The notes beneath the pieces are model-generated. The model made no database searches, was not told the origin of the DNA, and saw only the letters and a program-made list of their open reading frames with translations. Positions 1 through 8,595 of a DNA stretch of 64,000 nt are shown piece after piece; the first letter of the stretch is position 1; each line of letters starts with the position of its first letter. The translations under genes were made by a program, and so were the position numbers. This DNA is from Mucilaginibacter glaciei (GTDB taxonomy: Bacteria; Bacteroidota; Bacteroidia; Sphingobacteriales; Sphingobacteriaceae). The DNA lies in contig NZ_JACWMX010000005.1 in assembly GCF_014773245.1 (NCBI RefSeq), forward strand, positions 372,001 through 436,000, written 5' to 3'.

Positions 1-1271
1 CTATCGTTATCCCATTTGGTAACCCGGCATTCTGGCTGGCCATGATCATTGGAGTGGTGCTGGTAACGATGCTTGCGGGCAGCAGGCCAGCATTTTACTT
101 GTCGGCTTTTAATCCTGTAAAGGTTTTAAAGGGAAGTGTACAGGCGGGTAAATCGGCAGGCATCTCGCGTAAGCTTTTGGTTGTTGTACAGTTTACCTGC
201 TCCATCGCGCTCATCATCAGTACCATTGTCATCTACAGGCAAATTCAATATGCTAAAGAAAGGCCTACCGGGTTTAATGTTAGCCGCCTGTTAACATCAG
301 ATATGAATGAAGATATGAGCCGTAATTACCGCGCGCTTAAAAACGAATTGCTGCAAAGCGGTTTGGTTAATAAGGTTACTACATCGTCCAGCCCTGCTAC
401 CAACGTTTACTCGCATGGCGATATCGACTCCTGGCCGGGCAAACACCCCGGTGAAACGGTAGAGATGGGTTTTGTACAGGTATCTGACGATTATTTTAAA
501 ACCCTGGGCATGACCTTTAAGGCCGGGCGGGATTTTTTGCCCAATTCTAAAGCCGACTCGCTTAATGTGATCATGAACGAAGCCGCCATAAAAAGACTGC
601 GCCTGACCGATCCGCTTAATCAACCCCTGATGTTGGATAATAAGCAATATCACATTGTAGGTATTGTGAAAGATGCCTTGGTCGAGTCGCCGTATCAATC
701 GGCTGCCCCGGTAACCTATGTTTATAATAATGGCTGGAACATGATCTACCAGTTATCCAACAAAACGAATGATCATAAGGCGATTGCGGAAATCGGGGCC
801 ATTTTCAATAAATACAACCCGGCCTTCCCGTACACCTATCGTTTTGTAGATGATGATTACAACATGAAGTTTAGCGAAGAGGTTTTGGTTGGCAAGCTAT
901 CGGGCATTTTCGCGGGGCTGGCCATCTTAATATCCTGCCTCGGTTTATTTGGCATGTCGGCATTTGTGGCCGAGCAGCGTATCAAAGAGATAGGAATCCG
1001 GAAGGTATTAGGCGCAAAGGTTTCCCAGCTTTGGTTGCTGCTGTCTAAGGACTTTATCCTGCTGGTGGTTGTAAGCTGCGTTATCGCGTCGCCGCTGGCC
1101 TTTTATTTCTTGCAAAACTGGCTGCAAAAGTATGATTACCGCATCACCATCGGCCCCGGTATCTTTATCCTGTCGGCGGCAATTGCTATTGCCATTACTT
1201 TGGTTACCATCAGTTTCCAGGCAATAAAAGCCGCCATAGCCAACCCGGTAAAAAGCTTAAAAACGGAATAG
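1..1271 (+). CDS. ABC transporter permease (MacB/FtsX type), C-terminal part
   Basis: The frame is open from the window edge (ATC at base 3), so the gene is cut at its 5' end and the ATG at 42 is internal. The product is the C-terminal half of an inner-membrane permease of the MacB/FtsX family. A hydrophobic segment lies near the start (around IGVVLVTMLAG), a further one follows (LLVVVQFTCSIALIIS), then a periplasmic MacB_PCD-like domain of about 200 residues, and a final FtsX block with the family-typical CLGLFGMSAFVAEQR...EIGIRKVLGA followed by two more membrane spans. In Bacteroidota such permeases usually sit in multi-gene antimicrobial-peptide or lipoprotein export clusters; the partner genes would lie upstream of the window. 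Family assignment is firm, substrate unknown. Confidence 0.9.
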   Translation, partial: IVIPFGNPAFWLAMIIGVVLVTMLAGSRPAFYLSAFNPVKVLKGSVQAGKSAGISRKLLVVVQFTCSIALIISTIVIYRQIQYAKERPTGFNVSRLLTSDMNEDMSRNYRALKNELLQSGLVNKVTTSSSPATNVYSHGDIDSWPGKHPGETVEMGFVQVSDDYFKTLGMTFKAGRDFLPNSKADSLNVIMNEAAIKRLRLTDPLNQPLMLDNKQYHIVGIVKDALVESPYQSAAPVTYVYNNGWNMIYQLSNKTNDHKAIAEIGAIFNKYNPAFPYTYRFVDDDYNMKFSEEVLVGKLSGIFAGLAILISCLGLFGMSAFVAEQRIKEIGIRKVLGAKVSQLWLLLSKDFILLVVVSCVIASPLAFYFLQNWLQKYDYRITIGPGIFILSAAIAIAITLVTISFQAIKAAIANPVKSLKTE

Positions 1272-1314
1272 AAATAGAAGTCAGAGAAAAGAATCAGGAA
1301 GCACGACCAGGAAG

Positions 1315-1335
1315 CCGCGGGTTTTCAACCCGTGG
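1315..1335. repeat. short intergenic palindrome
   Basis: A 9-bp inverted repeat (CCGCGGGTT / AACCCGTGG, one mismatch) with a 3-base loop lies 44 bases after the permease gene. There is no T-run behind it, so it looks more like a dispersed intergenic palindrome than an intrinsic terminator. Whether it recurs elsewhere in the genome cannot be seen here. Confidence 0.4.
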
Positions 1336-1452
1336 TAAACAGAAGGGTCAGCTTTCAGTCGACAAGTACATTGTAACAAAGGGGTTTGGGTTTGGCAGGG
1401 GCATCATATAAATACTATATTTACCCTACCAACCAACAAACACCTATTTATT

Positions 1453-2778
1453 ATGCACAGGAGACGATTCGTACAGAACGTGGCCATTGCGGGTACCAGC
1501 TTTTTAGTGGGGCCCGGCTTATCGGCATCCGCCTTTTATAAGGGCTCACCAAATAAAAAAGTTGTACTGGGTATCATGGGCGTTAACAGCCGAGGCGATT
1601 ATCTGGCCTCGAAGTTTGCCACCATACCCGATGCCGAGATCGCCTATATCTGTGATGTAGATAGTGTGGCTATGGCCAGGTGCATTGCCAATATCGAAAA
1701 GATAACCGGCAAACGCCCCGTTGGCGTGGCAGACATTCGCGAATTATTAGCCAAGAAAGACCTCGACGCGCTGATCATTGCTGCGCCCGATCACTGGCAT
1801 GCACCCGCAACTATCCTAGCCTGCCAGGCCGGTAAACATGTTTATGTAGAAAAACCCTGTAGCCATAACCCGCACGAGGGCGAGATGGCTATTGCAGCTG
1901 CCGCTAAGTATAACAAACTGGTGCAAATGGGCAGCCAGCGCCGGTCGTTTACCAACGTGCAAAAAATGGTAAAGGAACTGCACGAGGGCATCATCGGCAG
2001 GGCTTATTTTGCAAGGGGCTGGTATGCTAATAACCGCAAATCAATAGGTATCGGTAAACCCGCACCCGTACCTGCTAACCTTAACTACGACCTGTGGCAA
2101 GGCTATGCACCACGCATGCCTTATAAAGATAACCTGATCCACTATAACTGGCATTGGCATTGGAACTGGGGCACCGGCGAGGCCTTGAACAATGGTACTC
2201 ACGAGATAGATGTGATGCGTTGGGGCTTGGGTGTCGATTTTCCGGAGCGGGTCACATCATCAGGGGGGCGCTTTGCCTTCAAGGATGATTGGGAAACCCC
2301 CGACACACAAACCATACTGGCCAATTTCCCTAATAATACCGCTCTATCATGGGAGGGGCGCAGCTGTAATGGCTACAATTCTGAAGGCGTGGGCCGTGGC
2401 GTAGTATTTTACGGCGATAACGGCACCATTAATTATGGCGGTGGTAATGGCTACCAGGTTTTTGATGCCGCTAACAAATTGGTTAAAGAGGTGAAGGACG
2501 ATACCGTTGTTGACCCGACAAATAAAGTTAGCCCTACAGAAATGCTGGACTTGAGCCATATGCAAAACTTCATCAAAGCCATCCAGGGCACCGAGCAAAT
2601 CAACCAACCCATTACCGAGGGCCATAAATCAACCCTGATTCCACAGTTAGGTAATATAGCACAGCGCACGGGCCGGGTATTGAATTTAGATAGTAAGAAC
2701 GGCCATATTCTGAATGATACACAGGCCAATAAGCTCTGGAGCCGCGAGTACGCACCGGGATGGAACCTTAAAGTTTAA
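1453..2778 (+). CDS. Gfo/Idh/MocA family oxidoreductase with Tat signal
   Basis: A 441-residue protein with an N-terminal twin-arginine signal (RRRF followed by a hydrophobic stretch to about residue 25), so it is probably exported folded with its cofactor. A Rossmann NAD(P)-binding domain follows (VLGIMGVNSRG, about residues 36-46) with the typical EKPCSHN segment containing the family lysine near residue 138. The C-terminal half is the alpha/beta substrate domain of the family, rich in W and H (HWHWNWGTGE). Exported members of this type are common in Bacteroidota sugar loci; one group, including GH109-like enzymes, cleaves glycosides by transient NAD-dependent oxidation. It precedes a DUF1080 protein in the same direction, a frequent pairing that suggests joint carbohydrate degradation. 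The exact substrate is not readable from the sequence. Confidence 0.9.
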   Translation: MHRRRFVQNVAIAGTSFLVGPGLSASAFYKGSPNKKVVLGIMGVNSRGDYLASKFATIPDAEIAYICDVDSVAMARCIANIEKITGKRPVGVADIRELLAKKDLDALIIAAPDHWHAPATILACQAGKHVYVEKPCSHNPHEGEMAIAAAAKYNKLVQMGSQRRSFTNVQKMVKELHEGIIGRAYFARGWYANNRKSIGIGKPAPVPANLNYDLWQGYAPRMPYKDNLIHYNWHWHWNWGTGEALNNGTHEIDVMRWGLGVDFPERVTSSGGRFAFKDDWETPDTQTILANFPNNTALSWEGRSCNGYNSEGVGRGVVFYGDNGTINYGGGNGYQVFDAANKLVKEVKDDTVVDPTNKVSPTEMLDLSHMQNFIKAIQGTEQINQPITEGHKSTLIPQLGNIAQRTGRVLNLDSKNGHILNDTQANKLWSREYAPGWNLKV

Positions 2779-2797
2779 TTTGAAACTTTGGAGAGGG

Positions 2798-2866
2798 GTC
2801 ATCCTGAGCTTGTCGAAGGGCGCGCTGGATGCCTTTCCGGTTGTGGTTCGACAGGCTCACCCTGAC
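2798..2866. repeat. REP-like imperfect inverted repeat
   Basis: Two arms of about 20 bases (GTCATCCTGAGCTTGTCGAA at 2798-2817 and TTCGACAGGCTCACCCTGAC at 2847-2866) are imperfect reverse complements separated by a GC-rich spacer. The element sits alone in the gap between the oxidoreductase and DUF1080 genes. Similar 'CTGAGCTTGTCGAAGG' palindromes are known as dispersed intergenic repeats in many bacteria; here only one copy is visible. Confidence 0.6.
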
Positions 2867-2908
2867 ACGAAATATTAATTTAATGATACACCAGTCTACA
2901 GTATAATT

Positions 2909-4267
2909 ATGAAGAACCTGAAAATACTTTTACTGTCGATAGCCATCACTACCGGCGCATCGGCACAAAACGGATACACCAATTTATTTAATGGTAAAGA
3001 CCTTACTGGATGGAAGATCCTGGCGGGCAAAGCCGAATATAAGGTAGAGAACGGAGGCATTACAGGTACGGCTGTACTTAATAGCGGAAACACCTTTTTG
3101 GTGACCGAGAAGCAATATGGTGATTTTATTTTGGAGCTGGATGCCAAAACAGAAAGCAATCAAACTAACTCGGGTGTACAATTACGCAGCCATTACAACC
3201 CTGCCGGGCACGAGGGCAAAGGGCTGGTCTATGGCAAACAATGCGAAATAGACCCCAGCGACCGCGCATGGAGCGGAGGGGTTTATGACGAGGGCCGCCG
3301 CGACTGGCTATACCCGATGGAACTAAACGCGAAAGCCAAAACCGCCTGGAAAAACGGCGATTTTAACCACATCAAAGTAGAATGTATTGGCAACACCACT
3401 AAAACCTGGATCAACGGCGTTGCGACAGCCTATGTGGTGGATACGCTGGACAAGACTGGCTTTATTGGTTTACAAGTGCATGCCATTAGCGATGCAGGGC
3501 AAGCTGGTAAAAAGATCTTCTTTAAGAACGTCCGCATCAAGACAACTAACCTTAAACCCGAACCTTTTGCCAAAGGTATTTACGTGGTTAACCTCGAAAA
3601 AAACCTACTCTCGGCCTACGAAAAGCAGGATGGCTGGAGATTACTGTTCGACGGTAAAAGCAACACAGGCTGGCGCAGCGCAACATCTATGAAGTTCCCT
3701 GCAAAAGGTTGGGAAGTAAAGAACGGGATGATTAGCGTATTGGGCTCGGCAGGCGGCGAATCGACCAATGGCGGGGATATTATCACGAACGATCAGTTTA
3801 AGGCATTCGATATTTCGTTCGAGTTCCGTATGTCGACAGGGGCCAATAGCGGCTTAAAATACTTTGTTACGCTGTCAGAAAAAACTACGGGCTCGGCTAT
3901 CGGGCTGGAGTACCAGGTACTGGATGATGAGGTGCACCCTGATGCCAAACTGGGGCGCGACGGTAACCGTACGCTGGCATCGTTATATGATTTGATCCCC
4001 GCTAAAAAGCAAGCCCGCTTTGTGCATAAAATTGGCGAGTGGAATACCGGCCGTGTGGTAGTTTACCCCAACAACCACGTGGAGCACTACCTGAATGGAA
4101 TTAAAGTATTAGCGTATGACCGCGGCTCAAAGGAATACCGCGACCTGGTGGCCATCAGTAAATACAAAGTTTGGAAAGACTTTGGTGAAGCTCCACAGGG
4201 CCATATTTTATTACAAGACCACGGCTTTGATGTAAACTACCGGAATGTGAAAATTAAGGAGTTGTAA
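2909..4267 (+). CDS. Secreted two-domain DUF1080 (3-keto-disaccharide hydrolase-like) protein
   Basis: A 452-residue protein with a Sec signal peptide (cleavage after about ASA-Q, residue 20). It has two successive jelly-roll DUF1080 domains: the first at about residues 22-210 (NLFNGKDLTGWKI ... SGVQLRSHY ... GFIGLQVH) and the second at about 240-452 (LLFDGKSNTGWRS ... NSGLKYFVTL ... GHILLQDHG). DUF1080 proteins are concanavalin-like and several are 3-keto-glycoside hydrolases that act with Gfo/Idh/MocA oxidoreductases, which fits the gene directly upstream. The tandem domain form is common in Bacteroidota. The function of each domain is inferred from family and context only. Confidence 0.88.
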   Translation: MKNLKILLLSIAITTGASAQNGYTNLFNGKDLTGWKILAGKAEYKVENGGITGTAVLNSGNTFLVTEKQYGDFILELDAKTESNQTNSGVQLRSHYNPAGHEGKGLVYGKQCEIDPSDRAWSGGVYDEGRRDWLYPMELNAKAKTAWKNGDFNHIKVECIGNTTKTWINGVATAYVVDTLDKTGFIGLQVHAISDAGQAGKKIFFKNVRIKTTNLKPEPFAKGIYVVNLEKNLLSAYEKQDGWRLLFDGKSNTGWRSATSMKFPAKGWEVKNGMISVLGSAGGESTNGGDIITNDQFKAFDISFEFRMSTGANSGLKYFVTLSEKTTGSAIGLEYQVLDDEVHPDAKLGRDGNRTLASLYDLIPAKKQARFVHKIGEWNTGRVVVYPNNHVEHYLNGIKVLAYDRGSKEYRDLVAISKYKVWKDFGEAPQGHILLQDHGFDVNYRNVKIKEL

Positions 4268-4309
4268 TTAGATGTCAGAGATAAGAGATTAGGAAATTAA
4301 CAAAAAGCA

Positions 4310-4339
4310 AAAGGCCGGCAATTTAATGTCGGCCTTTTT
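4310..4339 (+). terminator. Rho-independent terminator after the DUF1080 gene
   Basis: An 8-bp GC-rich stem (AAAGGCCG / CGGCCTTT) with a loop of about 12 bases is followed by a T-run. On the other strand the left arm starts with A-residues, so the hairpin may also serve the converging bacilliredoxin gene. Confidence 0.8.
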
Positions 4340-4382
4340 AATGGTAACTAATCTCTAATCACCAATCTCTATTCTCTAATCC

Positions 4383-4793
4383 TTAGCAGTACTGATCAAA
4401 TGCGCCGATCAAATTATCGGCTATCATTTGCGCGGGGCGGCCTTCTATCTGGTGGCGCTCTATAATGTGTACCAACTTACCATCTTTAAATAACGCCATT
4501 GATGGTGACGACGGAGGGTAAGGCAACATTAAGTTACGGGCTGCGTCAACCGCGTCTTTTTCCATCCCGGCAAAAACGGTTACCAATCTATCCGGGTGTT
4601 TGTCATTTTGTGAAGCCAATTTAGCTGCAGGGCGTGCGTTAGCAGCAGCGCAACCACAAACCGAATTAACCATTATAAATACAGTGCCTTCGCCTTTTAT
4701 GGCTTGCTCAACTGACTGTGCGTCTTTTAATTCTTCAAAACCAACTTTGGTCAGGTCTTCCCGCATTGGGGCAACTAAATATTCTGGGTACAT
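4383..4793 (-). CDS. BrxA/BrxB family bacilliredoxin
   Basis: A 136-residue cytosolic protein of the YphP/YqiW (DUF1094) family. The redox motif CGC is visible in NSVCGCAAANARP at about residues 43-55, and the C-terminal thioredoxin-like part (HIIERHQIEGRPAQMIADNL) is complete. In Firmicutes these proteins remove bacillithiol from thiolated proteins; Bacteroidota such as this also encode them. The gene stands alone, converging on the DUF1080 gene, with a 200-base upstream gap shared with the divergent M23 peptidase gene. Confidence 0.9.
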   Translation of the reverse strand: MYPEYLVAPMREDLTKVGFEELKDAQSVEQAIKGEGTVFIMVNSVCGCAAANARPAAKLASQNDKHPDRLVTVFAGMEKDAVDAARNLMLPYPPSSPSMALFKDGKLVHIIERHQIEGRPAQMIADNLIGAFDQYC

Positions 4794-4992
4794 AATGTTT
4801 TAGCTTAAATTATTGGTTACAAAAATACCAATTCATTAATTAAAAATAACCTTAATCAGAATATTCCGTGATAATTGACGTTTCGGTTATAATCAGTTAA
4901 ATGCGGTAGTAAAGAATTTTCTTTATATTGCAAACCGGTTTACTAATCCTAATTAATAAGCTAACGATTCAACTTAAAACAAAGGTTAAGTT

Positions 4993-5847
4993 ATGGTGAT
5001 ATTTACGCAAAAAAATGAGGCCCGTCCCAGGGTTGTACAGGTAAAAGCAAAGCATTTTAATAACATCAAGGTAGCTGGAGTAGCGGTGCTGATCATGGTA
5101 GTAGTATTGATGACGGCCGTTATGCGACTAAGTTCTACGGCCGAAAAGCAAAGCCAGGAAAATAGCCGCCTGCACTCGCAGATAGCGGCTTTACAAGGCC
5201 AGATAGATAAGGGTAACGAAGATGCCTTGCTGGTTAATGCCGAGAAAGAAGGTAGCCGCAGCAAAGCCGTTGGTTACATTACGGATATTCAATCGAAGTT
5301 AAAACGTATCAACGAGTACATGAGCAAGCGCGGTTTGCGTGGTTTATCATTCCGCAACTTAAAGCTTGAATCATCCAAACCGAAAAGCGACACTAAGCTA
5401 TACAGCGACTTTAATAATTACCTTGATAAATTGGTAAATAACATCGCTTATATGCCTATGGGTTACCCGCGGTTAAGCTCGTTTACCTCGTTCTTTGGCT
5501 ATCGCAGTAACCCGTTCGATTTTGGCGGTGGCGAATTCCACCCGGGGATAGATTTTCAGGGGCACAGGGGCGACCCTGTTAAATGTACAGCCAGCGGCAG
5601 GGTGATTTTTACCGGTCGTGCGGGCGGATACGGCAATTGCATCAAAATCAAGCACCCCAATAACCTTGAGACCTGGTACGGCCATCTTTCTAAGATCAAC
5701 GTTAAAGAAGGCCAGCGCGTAACGGTGGGCGATGTTATAGGCAAGGTTGGCTCTACCGGCCGGTCGACAGGGCCGCATCTGCATTACGAGATCCGTAAGA
5801 ACGGTCAGCCCGTGAACCCAAAACAGTATTTGAGTTTAAATATGTAG
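4993..5847 (+). CDS. M23 family metallopeptidase, membrane-anchored
   Basis: A 284-residue cell-wall hydrolase. An N-terminal cytoplasmic stretch is followed by one membrane span (about residues 29-46, VAVLIMVVVLMTAVM), then a periplasmic coiled coil (about 50-105), then the LytM/M23 domain. Zinc ligands are seen in FHPGIDF (H and D, about residues 183-187) and HLHYE near residue 260, so the active site appears intact. Membrane-tethered M23 proteins with coiled coils usually act as peptidoglycan endopeptidases or as activators of amidases in division. The ATG at 4993 is preferred because it gives the short basic cytoplasmic tail. A good terminator follows. Confidence 0.9.
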   Translation: MVIFTQKNEARPRVVQVKAKHFNNIKVAGVAVLIMVVVLMTAVMRLSSTAEKQSQENSRLHSQIAALQGQIDKGNEDALLVNAEKEGSRSKAVGYITDIQSKLKRINEYMSKRGLRGLSFRNLKLESSKPKSDTKLYSDFNNYLDKLVNNIAYMPMGYPRLSSFTSFFGYRSNPFDFGGGEFHPGIDFQGHRGDPVKCTASGRVIFTGRAGGYGNCIKIKHPNNLETWYGHLSKINVKEGQRVTVGDVIGKVGSTGRSTGPHLHYEIRKNGQPVNPKQYLSLNM

Positions 5848-5906
5848 GGGTTTATATTGAGTTAAGTATTTGGGTCATATAACCTTAACACGTGTAGTAA
5901 AAAATT

Positions 5907-5936
5907 AAAGCGACGGTAAAAACCTCGCTTTTTTTG
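5907..5936 (+). terminator. Rho-independent terminator after the M23 gene
   Basis: A stem AAAGCGA / TCGCTTT with an inner GGT/ACC extension and an AAAA loop is followed by seven T residues. Confidence 0.85.
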
Positions 5937-6012
5937 TTTGCAAATGTCGCAATGGTAAACCTTATAGCTCTTTTTAATAATTCATCTGAAAGTCATACGT
6001 TTAAATGGCAAT

Positions 6013-6043
6013 TTCATTAAAATATTTATATTGATTAGTTTTG
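6013..6043 (+). promoter_or_regulatory. Bacteroidota-type promoter of ahcY
   Basis: A perfect -7 box TAGTTTTG (6036-6043, consensus TAnnTTTG) lies 18 bases before the ahcY start, with TTTC at 6013-6016 in the place of the -33 TTTG box, 19 bases upstream. Confidence 0.6.
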
Positions 6044-6061
6044 TAAAAAAAACTAAATACT

Positions 6062-7378
6062 ATGTCATCAGTAGAGACTCAATACATTAAAAGTAAAGTG
6101 AAGGACACTTCATTGGCCGCCTGGGGCCGCAAAGAAATTGAACTGGCCGAAGCAGAAATGCCGGGGTTAATGGCGCTTCGTGAAGAGTATGGTCCCGCGC
6201 AGATCTTAAAAGGCGCGCGTATTGCCGGATGCTTGCATATGACCATCCAAACAGCCGTTTTAATTGAAACATTGATCGCATTAGGTGCCGAAGTTACCTG
6301 GTCGTCATGTAACATCTTCTCCACACAAGATCATGCTGCTGCTGCTATTGCTGCTGCAGGTACTTCTGTTTACGCCTGGAAGGGTATGAACGAAGAAGAG
6401 TTTGAGTGGTGTATTGAGCAAACTTTATTTTTTGGCGAAGACCGCAAACCATTGAACATGATCTTGGATGATGGTGGCGATTTAACCAATATGGTATTTG
6501 ATAAATATCCTGAATTAGCCGCGGGCATCCAGGGTTTATCTGAAGAGACTACTACAGGCGTTCACCGTTTATACGAGCGCATGAAAGCCGGTACTTTATT
6601 AGTGCCTGCTATTAACATTAACGATTCTGTTACCAAATCAAAATTCGATAACAAATACGGTTGCCGCGAATCTTTAGTTGATGCCATCCGCCGTGCTACT
6701 GACGTAATGATGGCCGGTAAGGTTGGCGTTGTTTGTGGTTATGGTGATGTGGGTAAAGGTTCGGCAGATAGCTTACGTAACGCTGGTGTACGTGTTATCG
6801 TTACCGAAAGTGACCCTATCTGCGCCCTACAGGCCGCTATGGAAGGTTTTGAAGTAAAAAAACTTTCTACCGCGATAGCCGAAGCTGATATCGTAGTTAC
6901 CGCAACCGGTAATAAAAACATTGTTCGCGAAGAGCATTTCCGCGCGTTGAAGGATAAGGCTATTGTTTGTAACATCGGTCACTTTGATAACGAGATTGAC
7001 ATGGCCTGGTTAAACAGCGCTTATGGCGACAGCAAAATTGAAATTAAACCACAGGTTGACAAATACACTATAGAAGGTAAAGACGTTATTGTTTTAGCCG
7101 AAGGCCGTTTAGTAAACTTAGGTTGTGCTACCGGCCACCCAAGCTTCGTAATGAGTGCATCGTTCACTAACCAAACCTTGGCCCAGATTGAACTTTGGAC
7201 AAATGCTGATGCTTACGAGAACAAAGTTTATACTTTGCCTAAGTACTTGGACGAAAAAGTTGCCCGTTTACACTTAGCTAAAATTGGTGTTGAGCTGGAA
7301 GTTTTAGACCAAGACCAGGCCGAGTACATCGGTGTTACTGTTGATGGTCCGTTTAAACCGGAATACTACAGGTACTAA
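6062..7378 (+). CDS. ahcY: Adenosylhomocysteinase
   Basis: A 438-residue cytosolic enzyme that hydrolyses S-adenosylhomocysteine to adenosine and homocysteine, clearing the product inhibitor of methyltransferases. Family signatures are complete: [14 protein letters not shown] near residue 85, the NAD-binding loop [17 protein letters not shown] at about 220-236, substrate residues in [21 protein letters not shown], and the C-terminal FKPEYYRY used for cofactor closure. Length matches bacterial homologues. The codon use is more regular than in neighbouring genes, as expected for a highly expressed housekeeping gene. It is a single-gene unit with its own promoter and terminator. Confidence 0.98.
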   Translation: MSSVETQYIKSKVKDTSLAAWGRKEIELAEAEMPGLMALREEYGPAQILKGARIAGCLHMTIQTAVLIETLIALGAEVTWSSCNIFSTQDHAAAAIAAAGTSVYAWKGMNEEEFEWCIEQTLFFGEDRKPLNMILDDGGDLTNMVFDKYPELAAGIQGLSEETTTGVHRLYERMKAGTLLVPAININDSVTKSKFDNKYGCRESLVDAIRRATDVMMAGKVGVVCGYGDVGKGSADSLRNAGVRVIVTESDPICALQAAMEGFEVKKLSTAIAEADIVVTATGNKNIVREEHFRALKDKAIVCNIGHFDNEIDMAWLNSAYGDSKIEIKPQVDKYTIEGKDVIVLAEGRLVNLGCATGHPSFVMSASFTNQTLAQIELWTNADAYENKVYTLPKYLDEKVARLHLAKIGVELEVLDQDQAEYIGVTVDGPFKPEYYRY

Positions 7379-7419
7379 GTGTTAGACTAAAAAGACTTTT
7401 AGACAAAAGACAAAAGACG

Positions 7420-7453
7420 AAAAGGGATGTGGTGTGAGCCATATCCCTTTTTT
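7420..7453 (+). terminator. Rho-independent terminator after ahcY
   Basis: A 13-bp stem (AAAAGGGATGTGG / CCATATCCCTTTT, one G-T wobble) with a 6-base loop ends in a T-run. The A-run on the left arm makes it likely to act in both directions. Confidence 0.85.
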
Positions 7454-7499
7454 GGTTATGGAATACTGGTTAAGTGCTTGTAAACTGCAACTCGTGATA

Positions 7500-8096
7500 T
7501 TAAAACGATTCTATAATTTCCTTAGGTAAAATCTTTTCCATAATTAACCGCTGTCTTGATTCAAAATTCACAAATTGCCAACCCGTTCTGCCATTTTTTG
7601 ATACGGCGCACGATTTTTTGTGAGCGGTGATTGAGTACATTCCTGTTGTTTCATCTAATTTCACATTATCTGAACCAAACGTGTTAGCAAGCGAAAGCTT
7701 AATTAAATTCAACCTTGCCTTTTTATTGCCATCATTTTTAATAGTATCGATATCGTTAAACTTCATCGTTAGATTAGAAACGTATTTAAGAGTTGAATAA
7801 TAGTTATCATCGACGTTTTTGCTATCGGCAATTTCTGTTATTTTGTAGTCCAGGATTTTATAATTAATGTCCTTATTATTCATTACCTGCTTAAGCGCAG
7901 CCGCCATTTGGGTTTTGGGAATAATGTTAAAAAATGTATCGGGAATATATTCTAATGATTCTTCAGTTTTGCCAGCCGCAGTCAATTTGTAAAATTCATC
8001 AAATCGTTGCCTGATATTATCCTTATAATCTTGCGCGAAACATACAGAAGTTAATCCGACAAAAATAAATGCGAAAGAAATTAACTTAATTTTCAT
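7500..8096 (-). CDS. Secreted protein of unknown function
   Basis: A 198-residue protein with a Sec signal peptide (FAFIFVGLTSVCFA, cleavage near residue 22). The mature part is a small alpha+beta protein with no motif I recognise; it ends MEKILPKEIIESF, a C-terminus seen in other short Bacteroidota secreted proteins. It converges on ahcY. Base composition is more AT-rich than the surrounding genes. Confidence 0.75.
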   Translation of the reverse strand: MKIKLISFAFIFVGLTSVCFAQDYKDNIRQRFDEFYKLTAAGKTEESLEYIPDTFFNIIPKTQMAAALKQVMNNKDINYKILDYKITEIADSKNVDDNYYSTLKYVSNLTMKFNDIDTIKNDGNKKARLNLIKLSLANTFGSDNVKLDETTGMYSITAHKKSCAVSKNGRTGWQFVNFESRQRLIMEKILPKEIIESF

Positions 8097-8155
8097 AAAG
8101 AGTGGCCTTGAGTTTGGGGTAAAATACTAAACTTATGTTATATATAACTTGTCTG

Positions 8156-8557
8156 TTATAACAATTCATAACTCTCCCTTATCCACTTAAACAATTGCGG
8201 GCGCAGTTCGCTTACCTCATTAAGCCGGATGTGGTTCTCATACATCCTGGTTCTGAAAATGCTTTTCAAAACAGGCACTTCCTCCAGTTTCTCTTTTGAA
8301 TAAAAATGCAAGTTCAGCTGCTTTTGCATGGGGCGGATCACAAAAAATGTTCGGCGGTGCACGAAGGTGATGCAGTTGGGGGTGGTACCTACCAGCACGT
8401 CGGGCCAGTCGGCAACTTCGGCTAATAGTTTATCAAATAATAAGATCAATTCCTCGGGCTTGCCTTTAAACAGGTCATCCAAACTAACGCGGGCACAGTA
8501 ATGGCTTTGGCTTTCGCTGGTCAGTTCGCGGTCGCATTTTGGGCAGGTGAACGGCAT
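8156..8557 (-). CDS. DUF5655-like protein with N-terminal zinc ribbon
   Basis: A 133-residue protein. CPKC at residues 5-8 and HYC at about 19-21 suggest a small zinc-binding knuckle. The rest resembles DUF5655 (TTPNCITFVHRRTFFVIRPMQKQLNLHFY, then a helical tail). The biochemical role of that family is not known. It is followed by the histidine kinase gene on the same strand, only 38 bases upstream of it in sequence, so it may be the last gene of that transcript. Confidence 0.7.
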   Translation of the reverse strand: MPFTCPKCDRELTSESQSHYCARVSLDDLFKGKPEELILLFDKLLAEVADWPDVLVGTTPNCITFVHRRTFFVIRPMQKQLNLHFYSKEKLEEVPVLKSIFRTRMYENHIRLNEVSELRPQLFKWIRESYELL

Positions 8558-8595
8558 AGGTTAAATATAGCAAATGCTATTCAAGAAAATTATTG

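Noticed and set aside
7379..7499. Possible S-adenosylhomocysteine or glycine riboswitches near ahcY and gcvP
   Set aside because: The leaders are short (under 30 bases after the promoter boxes) and show no conserved aptamer structure.
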